Source: Rutidosis leptorrhynchoides (taxonomy: Eukaryota; Streptophyta; Magnoliopsida; Asterales; Asteraceae). From it: a DNA stretch of 64,000 nucleotides. Below the pieces are notes generated by a model. It was not told the origin of the DNA and made no database searches. It saw only the letters and a list, made by a program, of their open reading frames with translations. The DNA lies in NCBI RefSeq assembly GCF_046630445.1, contig NC_092340.1, forward strand, positions 363,672,001 to 363,736,000. Reading direction: 5' to 3'. Shown here piece after piece: positions 1-11,429 of this stretch (its first letter is position 1; each line of letters starts with the position of its first letter). A program made the translations under genes and the position numbers.

Positions 1-1610
1 TCAATGCTCTAACTCGAATAGGCTTAACCTTTTCCTTCCTACTCAATGCATCTGCAACTACATTAGCCTTGCCAGGATGATAGCAATGTCACAGTCGTAG
101 TCGTTCAATAGTTCAATCCAACGTCTCTGTCTCACGTTGAGCTGTTTCTGATCGAAAATATGTTGCAAGCTCTTGTGATCGGTGAAAACAGTAAACTTAA
201 TACCATACAAGTAGTGTCTCCACATCTTCAGTGTAAAGATCACAACACCAAGTTCTAAATCGTGTGTCGTGTAATTCTGTTCATGTATCTTCAATTGTCG
301 TGATCCATAGGCAATCACTTTCTTTTATTGCATCAACACGCAATCAAAACCCTGTCGTGAAGCATCACAATAAATCACGAAGTCCTCGGTTCCTTCGGGC
401 AAAGACAAAATCGGGGCAGTCGTTAATTTCTCTTTTAACAACTAAAATGCAGCTTCATGTAACTATGTCCATTCACACTTCTTACCTTTGTGAGTCAATG
501 CTGTTAACGGTCGGGCAATAATAAAAAATCCCTCAATGAATCTTCTATAATAACCAGCGAGACCTAAGAATTGCCGAACCTTAGTTGGCGACTTAGGAGT
601 CTCCCACTTCTTGACCATTTCTATCTTCGCAGTATCAACGTGAATACCATTGACACCTACGATATGACCCAAAAAATTAAACTTCTTGTAACCAAAAGTC
701 ACACTTTGAAAACTTCGCATACATCTGCTCCTTCCTGAGCATCTCTAGTATTAAACGGAGATGTTTATGTTATTCCTTGTTCTTAGAATATACTAGAATA
801 TCATCAATAAATACAATAACAAACTTGTCCAGATATGACTTACACACACGGTTCATGAAATCCATGAACACTACCGGTGCGTTCGTCAATCCAAATGGCA
901 TTACGATAAATTCATGATGTCTGTAGCATGTTCTAAACACTATCTTCGGTATATCTGTCTCTTTCTCTCTCATCTGATGGTAACCTGACCTCAAATCATC
1001 TTAGAGTAACATCCAAATCCTTGCAACTGATCTAACATATCATTGATTCTCGGTATCGGGTATCTATTCTTGGTACAAGGTTTCATAGATCCATAATTCT
1101 TCCTAACAAAGAGCACATGCGCTCTCCATGGTGAAGAACTCGGTCGAATGAATCCTTTGTCTAAAAGCTTCTCATAACTGACTAGACAGCTCTTGCAATT
1201 CTGAAGGTGCAAGTCTATTCGGTGCACGTGCTACAGGCGCCACTCCCGGCATTAAGTCAATCTAAAATTCTACGTCTCTATGCGGTGGAAGACAGGAAAT
1301 TCCCTTTGAAGGACATTAAGGAAAATTTCTAACGGTTGGGACATATTCGGGTCTCTTAACTACTGATTCCACTTTGCTCACATGTGCCAGAATTGCGAGA
1401 CATCCTTGTTTCCTGTACTTCTGGGTCTTCGAGCAATTAATGTAACGCAACGGTGTACTGATCTTCTCTCCGTACACCATCATTGATTCGTCTTCAGTAA
1501 AAGGAATTCGAATGGCCTTCTGGTCGCAACAGCCTCGGTTGTGTCATTAGATAACCAGTCTATTCCAACCACAAGGTCAAATAAAAGAAATATGGTAGTC
1601 CAAGTAAAAT
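1..1610 (-). pseudogene. Ty3/gypsy pol remnant (protease tail, RT, RNase H) of element G
   Basis: A broken polyprotein is read on the minus strand. From right to left the reading frames give a protease tail with MVYGEK near 1480, the protease-RT linker with [10 protein letters not shown] near 1230, RT segments with [11 protein letters not shown] and RSGYHQM, the catalytic FIDD box at 800-811, GHIVGVNGI and FLGLAGYYRRF near 560-670, and an RNase H segment with [11 protein letters not shown] near 180. The pieces lie in different frames with stops between them, so the gene is dead. Motif order and wording match chromovirus-type (Tekay/Del-like) plant gypsy elements. The integrase would lie left of the window. 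No gag was found between here and the 5' LTR, so a large internal deletion is inferred. Confidence 0.93.
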
Positions 1611-3510
1611 GATTTAACTCCAAACATCACTCAAGTAGATTTCTATCGTAATGGCTCACCAATCGTCGAAAAAAGTAATGTTCAGTACGGAAGGTTGTTA
1701 TGAGCTTAACAGTATGGGTCTTAGCTTATAATTTGCAAAGGATTAGGAGCAATTATCGATTAAAGTTCGTGGTGAGTTTCGGGTGAGAGACGTTTATGAT
1801 GGGAGTGTACGATCAAACTTCATAAAGCATGACCTCCTTAAACAACAATGACATCAATCATGGTAGGGTTCATGTTGCCTAAGACATTAATCATGGTGAA
1901 GTGGGTTAATGGATAATTATCCATAACCGTTTAAATTTATTTTATTTTTAACAATTATAAGCGGTGGTTCATTATATACGATCAAAAGTAATATTTTTAA
2001 TAGTTTATGCGACCGAAAGTCACATTTTACTAATCTATATAACCAATTTTCAATTGATAACCTATTAAACGTGTAAAGATATCGACATGTAAGTTGCTTA
2101 CTTTTAGTTACATGGAATCACATTTGAACCATCAAAGTACGATAAATACATTTCATTATTTAAACAAAACAAAATATACAAAAAAGTTATATTTTTAGAA
2201 AAAATATAAAGAAAGATGAATATGAATATAATTAATGAAATATCACTACATAAATGATACTAATTTGAGTGATAAATTTATATATTTAGTTATTTCGGGT
2301 GAAAGCCGGTTCATCCATGGGTGAATTTTTTTTCATCCACATCCATATCCATATCCATTTAGATCATCCATATCCACGAATAATCGGGTGGATCGGATGG
2401 ATATCCACTGGATCGGGTATCCATTGCCATCCCTAGTAAGAACAAGCTCGTGATGAACTTCGTTGAAGTTGATGTTGATAGCAGGGTGAGTTATCAGACA
2501 TGTCCCACTTCGGTGGGGGAGAAGAACGGAATACCCTTCATGAGAGAAGGTGTGAATACCTCTTCTGGCAAACTAGTATTGGAAAGCAAATTCGTGAAAC
2601 TGCGGGTGGCGAAATGATAGGTAAGTCGGAAGTCAAGTAGACAATATCTATTACGGTTTGTGTGGGCTGTTACATGGACATCATCCTTTAAGGATATATC
2701 AGATATGAGCTGTGATTCATAGTGGCTAGTAGCAAATCGTAGAGGTGCTGGTAGTGATGAGTACTACTCAACAGTCTTAAGTAGCAACGAGTAGCATTAA
2801 ATAGTAACTAGTAATGAAAAGCAGTGAGAAAGTAGCGATCATTCGTGTCTAGCAGTGAGAGGCGGCGTCGAGTAGTAGTTAGTAACGATGTGCAGTAAGG
2901 AGTAGTGGTATGAGATAACGAGTATGTTCCAGGAAGTGTCTTCGTAGTGCCAAGTAATGATCGGTGGTGACGGACAGTTTCGAGTAGTGACGAGTTGCGA
3001 CGTGATTATATGCTTCTTAGTGATTATATTAGCAATTAATTCGCACAATGTAAATTTCTACTCCTGGTTGAGATTATACGATTTATGTTCTAAACGGTGC
3101 TTATCCAAGTAACCTACTTGACTCGCTCCCCATTCCTTATTTTTCAATGTCGAAACTTCTATATGAATTACCGTAATGTAATCCCGGTCATTACATTACG
3201 CTATCTCACATATCCATTCGACATTACTCCATAAGTTCAAGATAGCGTAGTCAACTTAATTCTCTTAAGTGTCGCGCCATGTGTACGTATGTGATTCGTG
3301 ATATCATATATCTAGTCCAAGTCCATATCATTATGGGTATAGATGGGTATATGCATGTGATATCTAATATGTAGCCCTACGTGTAGCATAGTAGAGCAAA
3401 CAGTGCAAGCATGGCGTATAACAGTCATTCTAAGTACACGGCTATAGACTAGACCCACTAATGCGCCCTACGGTTAGCACACTAATGTATCCTAGTTCCC
3501 TATAGCCAAA
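1611..3510 (-). other. Decayed leader/internal region of element G
   Basis: No convincing ORF is present. The stretch lies between the pol remnant and the primer-binding site of element G, where gag would be expected. Part of it (2700-2990) is low-complexity sequence built on AGTAG/CAGTAG words. Close to the primer site, at 3451-3490, two copies of the ACTAATG-type leader box are still visible on the minus strand. A candidate small DNA transposon occupies roughly 1890-2436. Confidence 0.6.
1890..2436. mobile_element. Candidate non-autonomous DNA transposon (hAT-like?)
   Basis: The right end reads ...CCATTGCCATCCCTAG, whose reverse complement CTAGGGATGGCAATGG resembles ends of plant hAT-type MITEs. 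The interior carries repeated CATCCATATCCA and GGATGGATATCC words, and the left part has the palindrome GGATAATTATCC. I could not define matching terminal inverted repeats or an 8-bp target duplication, so the boundaries and class are weak. Confidence 0.3.
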
Positions 3511-3522
3511 GCTCTGATACCA
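3511..3522 (-). other. Primer-binding site of element G (tRNA-iMet type)
   Basis: On the minus strand the sequence is TGGTATCAGAGC, matching the 3' end of plant initiator-Met tRNA over 12 bases. It lies two bases from the LTR end at 3525, as expected for a gypsy element. Confidence 0.85.
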
Positions 3523-3524
3523 AA

Positions 3525-6500
3525 TGTAATACCCCATCAGAATCCACTAACGGCATATTAACTCTGGTCTCAATGCTTGGCTTGACTTCTACATAACAGC
3601 AAGGTTCTACAGCGGAAGCAACTAATACCTGAGATAAAACATGCAAAACGGATCAACATAAAGTTAAGTGAATCTACAAGTTTGAGTAAATAGTTCTCGT
3701 ATGTTTCATAAAACAGTTTCCATAAAGCGTTTGTCGAAAATCATTTCTCAAAAATCGTTTATCTGAATAAACCGTGAAGGTTTAATCTCAAAAGTTTGCA
3801 TATAGCAAAAGCTAAGTAATAAACTGTTTGTAAGATGTCAAGTTTCAACTGTGAGTGACATCAAAAAGTTTTTTTTGTTTCATTTGTTTGTAGACAATAC
3901 CATGTCCAGTTTCAAGTTTGTAAACATCATGTTTAAGTAACATTCATCGTAAGTTAAGCCATGAGATTTCTGAAAAGCTTCGTAATAATATACACTTATC
4001 ATGAGCACTTGATTATAAAGCTTTAACCTTTGCTTAGGCCGAGACCATGTATTTAGTTTACCTTATCATTATGCTACACTGATCAAGTGTACGAGTAACA
4101 ACAGAATAGATGCCTGTTATGTTTTAGGCGAGGTTTGTCAAACCTAACGGTACCGTCCTATAAGTCGAGCTTACAAAGTAACTAATATAATCAAGTTAAG
4201 GGATTTTTTATCTGAACTCATATGTATATTCTAGTAAGTTACTCGTGCCTAATATGTAAAATAGTTATAAAAACAGTTTAAGAAATAGTTTCAAAAGTAG
4301 CATGTATCTCATCCCAAAAATGTTGATGAAAAAGGGACTGTAGACTCACCTTAGCAAAAGCACCTGAAATATTTTAGCAAAACGTACTGTAGTCGAACAA
4401 TCTCGACCGAACAACGCAACCTAATCACGTAAGTCATCTTAATTTTACACATATAGGTCATACTATGTCAACCCATAGTGTACGCAAAGTCGTAGTGCTC
4501 AGACTGACTCAACAAACTAGTAAAAGTCAACTAATCCAAGCAAGTCAACAAAAGTCAGTCAAAGTCAAACTAAAAGTCAACTCGATCAAAGTGGTTAACT
4601 AAAGTCAAACATGTCAGTAGGTCATGAAAACATGGTCAACATGCAAAACCTAGGTCAAGTATCACTTTACAGCTCATCGTTAAGCAAATTGCACATTCGC
4701 AGTTTAAAGCATGCCTTCGAAATACGTACAACGTAGAAAGATCAACTATAGCTCATAGCACATAAATCATAAAATTATGATCAACTCCAGATCACATCTA
4801 TACTTAAAATAGATTCCAAAAAGTCTGGCCAAAGCCTCATACGATAATTGAAAGTCATAAGTCAGAAGGGGTCTAGTTACGGTTTACTAAATCAGTTTCA
4901 GCACGCGCATCAGTTTTGAATTATTTCTCAGAAAATATAGAAAATAGATTTTGATGAACGGCCAATTGGAGTCATCTCAAAACATTCAAAAATTTTAGTG
5001 GTAAAATAATCAAGGACATATCTTTAGCCAATTCGTACAGTTTAATCAATCTTTACAGACCTTCCAGTTTTGTTCATCAAACAGACATATCATTTATACG
5101 AGCATTTATCTCATGGCAATTCACATTTTCGCAAGTTCACATACAAATGAAATATATCAAGTAACATATAAAATAACATATTCCAGAAGATCAAAGTCTC
5201 AATCAATTCCTAGTTCACTCTAGCAATTTTTATGTAACTTTGAAAAACGATTCAACTCACTTTAAAAATCAAATCTTCGTTTTGACATAACGGAAGCATT
5301 ACATAACCTTTTGACGCAAATCTTAAGTCCAAATTGCATAACTTTTCATAAGGAATACAGTAGTACACTTTTTATAAACTAAAACATAAAGTATGTAACT
5401 CAGAAAATTCGGATTACATGTGAAACCCTAACGAAACTTCGATTAACCATAACTTGAGCATACGATAACAAAATCAAGCAAAATCAAAGTCCAAATTCAA
5501 TAGTTTTTCGATCTCTATCCATATAGATAATCATATAAGATCAGTTCATAAGTCAATTTTATCAGATTCATAAGATACAAATTCGTAATTCATGCAAACA
5601 ACATCAATCGAGCAATTAAACGATAAACGACAACTCTATACGCAATCAATTGAGCACTAGACCTCATTACACTATGTAATTGCATAAATACAGATTTAAA
5701 CATGAATAATCAAATTAGGGTTCTAAGATTTGTACCCTAGATCAAGCAATTGTTGGTACTATCGCGTAGAGGAGAACGAGACGAGCGCGGATTCGCATCC
5801 AATTGAACGATCAAGCAATCTTTTGATGGTGAATTGTGGTGATGGAAGAAGTTGATGTTGTGGGGGTGTGGGAGCTGCACGGTCGGCCAAGGGGAGGAGG
5901 AAAAAGAAGTGCAGTTTGTTTTATTTTATTTGGTTTAGGGTTAAGTTGCCTTAAATACCTAATAACTTTCAAAGTTTGGCAAAATACCCCCCCTAGGAGA
6001 AGGATTTCGGACATGGGCTGAAGATAAAGTGTTCACGAGCCTATTTTGAATAGCTAGATCATTCCTTATGGAGCCCGTTAGGTGTCGTTGGTCGAAATCG
6101 CAAATCGGAACGTTAACTGAGCGTTTTAGCGAATTCTACGCGCTTTTAACTTACAAAACTTCTAATAGATTAAAATTATTTTTAAAACATAATAATTACA
6201 TAAAATGATTATTAAAAGTGAAATAACATTCGTTTCGTTATTTTCTTGTATGCGCGTGGTCCGTTTCGAGTGCCGTTAACCGTACCGGGTCTCCGGAACG
6301 TTAACTAGTCGTTGAAACGAATTCACCGGATTTAATTTACTAAATACATAATAAATTAAATAAGTTCTTCGTAAAGTAAATAATTATTAAAAATAATTAT
6401 TTTGTCGTTTTACTGAGTTCCGTAAACTGAAAAGTTTTCTAGGCGATTAACTTAATCGTAACGTTTTCTAGTTAATTCGCTATCCGAAATAAGTTCATAA

Positions 6501-6641
6501 ATTAATATAACATATTAATTCAAGTAATCCACTAGGATCATGTATGCATTTAAATCAAATAAACACATAAAGTTTAAGTAATCACCGTTAAATACTTAAC
6601 GGACAAGTAATGATAGTAACGGAAAAAGCCGGGTTGTTACA
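3525..6641 (-). mobile_element. 5' LTR of gypsy element G
   Basis: The block reads TGTAATACCCC at its low-coordinate end and ...GGGTTGTTACA at its high-coordinate end, giving TG...CA termini on the minus strand and a length of 3117 bp. The primer site lies immediately outside at 3511-3522. The five bases after 6641 are ACTCA, the expected target duplication, but its partner is left of the window. The LTR contains no gene; the short ORFs near 5811-6021 are chance. A common LTR core is recognisable around 4030-4310, including ...CATCCCAAAAATG. Confidence 0.85.
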
Positions 6642-7961
6642 ACTCAAGTGGTTCCTACCAAAGTTTTCTTTGATTCGCTTCATATATTCTTATATAGTAA
6701 CATTGGGACTTCTGCATGATTTACTTCAATATAATCACGCTGGCCTGGCGTCATTATATTGTACTAAATCGTACGTTCATTCCAATATCACTCAATATGG
6801 TCAATGTAACGTGATCACTTCAAGTTCTACTCAATTTCACCTAGCGATGCTTTATCTATGATATATCAAAACAAATTCTACATAATTAATCTCACGGTTT
6901 CTCGGTGTGGGTGCGTAGGTTCCGTAGGTCATGCATCAATGCCTAAATGTTCCAAAATTTCTTCAAAATGTTCGGGTTCAGGTAACGTCGTTAGGTTCCT
7001 TTCTAGTAATTCAATCTGGGTCTTGTGTCGAGTTGTACGTGTAACAAGTAGTAATACGATATGTCTTGAGGCGACTCCCAAGCCTTTCGGTATGGCTGAG
7101 CATCAGTGGAAAACACTATGAACTTATGAAAGGAGATGCCTTCCTGACTTCTCCAATGCCTATGAGTGTTAGGGACCCAAGTCCAGAAGTGTCGTTAGAT
7201 CGTCGAGTAGTGGTGTAGAAGGAAATAGATAAGCGACGATCATGAAAGCGTTCGGGATACGAGTCAACTTGCGGAAACTGAACATCCTTCTAATGTTTAT
7301 ACGTTGTACGTGGTTAATTAGAGTGAGCTCGGGGTGCGGTTACTCCGACAAGTCCTCACATCTCTCCTCCTCCGAGGATCAACTTTAGTGGGCGTGTATT
7401 CCGAGGGGTACTCCTTCTAGATTCCGTGAAGTAATGTTTCGATCTCTGGAACGGTGGAACAGTAGTAACAGGTGGATTACATTACTAGTTCTTAGGGTTA
7501 GACGAGTGGGAAAGTAGATCAGAAAAACATCTGAACTGGGAAGGATAAGTTCTCCAAGTCGGTACAGCGAATAGCAGACATGTAGCAAGAGCGTAATTAG
7601 GCATAACAACTACAGCAGCCTAGATCGTCTACAGCAGTACGTAGCATGGCAATAGCAACAGTATCATACCGAAGTAACATGCTAAAAGCAGATAGTAGCG
7701 TGCAGTGGCGAAAATAAGCAATAACATACATCAAGTTCACATAGCAGTGAAAGTAGGCAGTAGCATGCAACAAGTTCATATAGCAGTAAAAGTAAGCAGT
7801 AGCATGCAGTAGTAGTAAGCAGTAACATGCAATAATATAATACAGTAGCATGCAGCAGTCGCAGAAACGAGTAAACGAGCAAGTTGTAGATTAGTCCTAT
7901 TAGTGACTCCTACTCGGCCTGGTCTAGACTCACTAATGCTACCTAATTCCCTACAACCAAT
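6642..7961 (-). other. Internal remnant of element F, cut by insertion of G
   Basis: This is the primer-site-proximal internal region of the minus-strand element whose LTR is 7976-11108; element G interrupts it at 6641/6642. No gag or pol can be read. It holds a decayed copy of a hairpin shared with other elements (6712-6774, arms CAATATAATCACGC and GCGTCATTATATTG) and a low-complexity run of CAGTAGCATG-like words at 7590-7870. One leader box (AGACTCACTAATGCT) remains at 7926-7940. Confidence 0.65.
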
Positions 7962-7973
7962 GCTCTGATACCA
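7962..7973 (-). other. Primer-binding site of element F (tRNA-iMet type)
   Basis: The minus strand reads TGGTATCAGAGC, complementary to the 3' end of initiator-Met tRNA. It sits two bases from the LTR boundary at 7976, and fixes the minus orientation of element F. Confidence 0.85.
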
Positions 7974-7975
7974 AA

Positions 7976-10900
7976 TTTGATGCCCGGTACAAAATCAATG
8001 TGTACGAATCATCAACAACAGGTCCATTACACGGTTACAACACTATATGCTGTTTTAAAACATGTTTGCATTCATGAAAAGGATAACGTTTTTACCAACG
8101 TCAAATGTCTTTAGAAAAGGTAACGTGCTTCTACGAATAAAAAGCGTTAACATAAGTACGTGACACAAAGGTCATTACAAAATCATAGCTCGTAAATATC
8201 ATAAGTTGTAAATGCAAGATAAAAGTTCCATGATTGAGACATCTCTAAACAATGCAGCAGAAGTCTAACACAACGAGTCTATAACAGCAAGTCTAACAGC
8301 AGAAGCAACAACGTCTAAGCACCTGAGAAATACATGCTTAAAAAGTCAACACGAATGTTGGTGAGCTATAGTTTGTTTGTAATCAGTAATGTAATGTAGA
8401 CCACGAGATTTCGGTGCTTCAAGCAGCATTTAAAATCAGTATTTCAAATCAGTAAATCAAAACAGTATGATAAAGTATATGCTTATCCGTGGGCACCCGG
8501 TAACTAACTTAACGTAATAATAATACCCCCTAAAAGTACACTTGGCGAGTGCGTATGTTCTCGAAGTATTAAACACCCGTTAAATACTAGCTCGACTAGC
8601 CCGAGTGGGGATGTCAAACCTTATGGATCCATATCTAAGATTCGCGTTCACCGGTTCAAAAACCAATGACTAAACGTTACCGAGCTAAGGGGAAAGTTTA
8701 TGCCGTTATATAACCCACACATATAAAAAGTTTAAGTACTCGTGCCTAGTAAGTAAAACATAAAAAGCGCATGTATTCTCAGTCCCAAAAATAGTTGTAG
8801 TAAAAAGGGAGCTATAACTCACAGTGAAAGTGCAGTAAAGTCGATACGAAAAGTATGCAAGTAGTAAGTCGGTCCAAACAAGTAAGTTGGTCGATCAAAA
8901 GGTCCTCAACCTAAGTCAATGGTTACTAAGTCAGTAAATTGTTCCCCAAAAGTTTAAAAGTAAATAAGTTAAGTCTTAAGTATCATCATCATCATTCGTA
9001 AAAGGTAAAGTAAGTTTTCAACAAAATAGAGATCGAAACAAATGGCTGACTTCGGACAGCTCCTATGACCTCTATAAAAATAGAAAAGACGCGTGGTCAG
9101 TGGTCAAGGCTCCGTATGTGAGTCCTTTAACCGCTGTCCAATTTTCAGATTCTAACTCGATGTATTTTGACCGTGGCGACGGTTCAAGTGCGAGTAGGTC
9201 AGAATTTTCAGCACGTCGTTACAAAGGCGTAGTGATTTTTGGAAAAACCATATATCGGATTTAGGTGAGTCTTAAACGAAAAGTAATCTACTCGAACCGA
9301 ACTATCTGGAAATAAACTTTTCCAGAAGCCCAGGGGTCTGATCAGACCCTGAAAAACAGAAAACAAGTGCTCCGGTGGGTTTCTTGGTGTTTGATGCTCA
9401 TCACGGTTCTCATTCTTGATGCGTGTAAGCCTCAAGTGTACAACTCTTGATGTTTTAGCATTACTTTAACCAAGGTTTAACCATCAACACATAAAGTCAA
9501 GACTAATAAATAAAATACAACTCATTTAAGAGTTTGAGCAAGATGATGAACCAAAGTTACATCAAATTCTTAGTTTGACATAAGTACAAGTTCTATTAAG
9601 CTATAAACTTTGAATCAAACTAAATAAGCAAGACCTTAAACTATAGAACTTAGATCTTAGCTAAATATGAAAGACCATAGACTAGAAAGTCTAGATCTTA
9701 TGTTCTTGGTAAAATCCTAAGTTATAGATTTAGACTTTCAACTTTTACAACACCATAAGTTATGAAACTTAGATTTTGTAAAATAAAATGAATGTAAGCT
9801 TATGAGCTTTTGTTTAAACAAAGTAGAAGACCATAAATTACATAAATTAGACCAAACACAAAAATGAAACCCTAAGCTAGAAAACTTGGATTCCTATCAA
9901 CACTTATGAGACTTCAAGCTAGTAAGCTTGTATCTTTTATTTAATGAAAACACAAATTACAAACTTAAGGTACAACTAATTAAAGAAGATCACCAGTTCA
10001 TGAACTTAATCTTCCAACCAACTTTTTGTAGAAACCTCAAGCTAGAAAGCTTAGATTTCAAATTTTCTTGAAGATCCTTAAAGTAAAAAGTTGGATCTAC
10101 AAGTTACATGAAGATCATAAACATGAGTTTTGATCTTTTAACACAATCAAAGAGATCTTAAGTTAATAAACTTAGATCTAACAAGATTATGAAGATTCAA
10201 AGCTAAAAAGCTTGAATCCTTCATGTTCTTGGAAACTTTTCAAAACAAAGTTTGAATCAACATAAGTTATGAAGATTCAAGTTACAAAAATTAAATTTTT
10301 GCTTATGATGATGATGATACACGAAAACAAGGAAGAAAAAGAAGGAAGAAACTCAAGAACACTTACATGTTCTTCAAAGTTTTAGAGAGAAGTTAAAGTG
10401 AGAAGCAACTAGAGAGAAAAGTGTGTGTGTGTTTGAGAAAATGAAGTGAAATTTGAAAAATGAAGTGGTGGTGGTGGGTGTACATAGGCCGACAGTTGGG
10501 GAGGGTATGGGGGGACCATTTTGGCCTCATGTAGTGTGGCTTGGTGTGGTCCATGGTGGTGGTGCATGGAGATGTTGACATGTTGGGTGGTTTGAGACAT
10601 AATGCAAGTCTTGGTACATAAGCATGCATGATACTTGTCTCATCATTTACATGGACTTAATTATAATTACATGGGCTAATTAACTTATTAAGTGGTCCAC
10701 TAAGTTGAGTAGGTTGGGACATGGAAGTCCATTAAAGTGTTAAGTCCATTAAGGTAACTAGTAAGCATTAATAAGTACTAAGCATAATTAAATAAACTAT
10801 CAAGTCAAGTAATTGTCATTAATAAATAACAATTATGTTTACGTAGTCCTAATATTCTAATTATGACAAAAGTTTAACGTGTACCAAGTACGTAGCTCGT

Positions 10901-11108
10901 TTTAAACGACAAGTGATGCTAACGGTCATAAATGCATTCGGGGATCAAGTTAAGTGATTACACACTTAATAGCACGTTGTAAGATATTAATAGAAGTAAT
11001 TAATCATTAAATAAGATCCTAGAGCATAAACTAGCTCAGTTCGTACATATACGCAGTTTCGTGAAAGCACGAAGCACAAAAGCAAGTCGAAAAAGCCACG
11101 TCGTTACA
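7976..11108 (-). mobile_element. 5' LTR of gypsy element F (same family as the solo LTR at 35530)
   Basis: The 3133-bp LTR starts TTTGATGCCCGGTAC (the terminal TG has mutated to TT; compare TGTGACGCCCCGTAC at 35530) and ends ...CACGTCGTTACA. Long stretches match the solo LTR, for example around 8560-8720 against 36020-36180. The 9600-10290 part is an array of short palindromes around AAGCTAGAAAGCTT-like cores. A potential target duplication TAAAC follows at 11109-11113. No gene is present; the ORF at 9208-9435 and the His/Thr-rich ones near 10400-10600 look fortuitous. Confidence 0.85.
9600..10290. repeat. Array of diverged short palindromes within the F LTR
   Basis: About every 60 bases a small inverted repeat occurs, built as GATC or GATTC, then AAGCTAxAAAGCTT, then GAATC or GATC, for example GATTCAAAGCTAAAAAGCTT at about 10196. 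The palindromes differ from one another while the layout is kept. The solo LTR carries the same kind of array at 37120-37620. Confidence 0.6.
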
Positions 11109-11429
11109 TAAACATCCCGATTAATTATCTTGTTTCGAAACAAGTAGTATTATTTATTGTTTTTAATTTTAATTCTCAGTATAATATAATGTTTATTTAT
11201 TTATGTAATATTTTTATTATTTATGTAATTTTTAATTTATATTAATGTAATGTTTTATTTTTATTTAGTAAATTGACATTTTTATTTATATATTGTATTT
11301 AAATAGTAATTTAAATGAGTTAAAATTTGAGGATGTAGTGTAAGATAGTGAGAGATTGAATAAAGGAACGTTGAAATTTTTTATACTAATGTGATGGTGA
11401 TGTGAATGAGAGAAAATATGTTAGGGCTG
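11109..11429. other. AT-rich intergenic stretch
   Basis: This short stretch between the F LTR and the Harbinger relic is very AT-rich (runs of TTTATTTAT). I see no ORF or recognisable element in it. Confidence 0.5.

Noticed and set aside
7597-7882. Tyr/Leu/Cys-rich minus-strand ORFs resembling membrane proteins
   Set aside because: They come from low-complexity CAGTAGCATG repeats in the F internal region.
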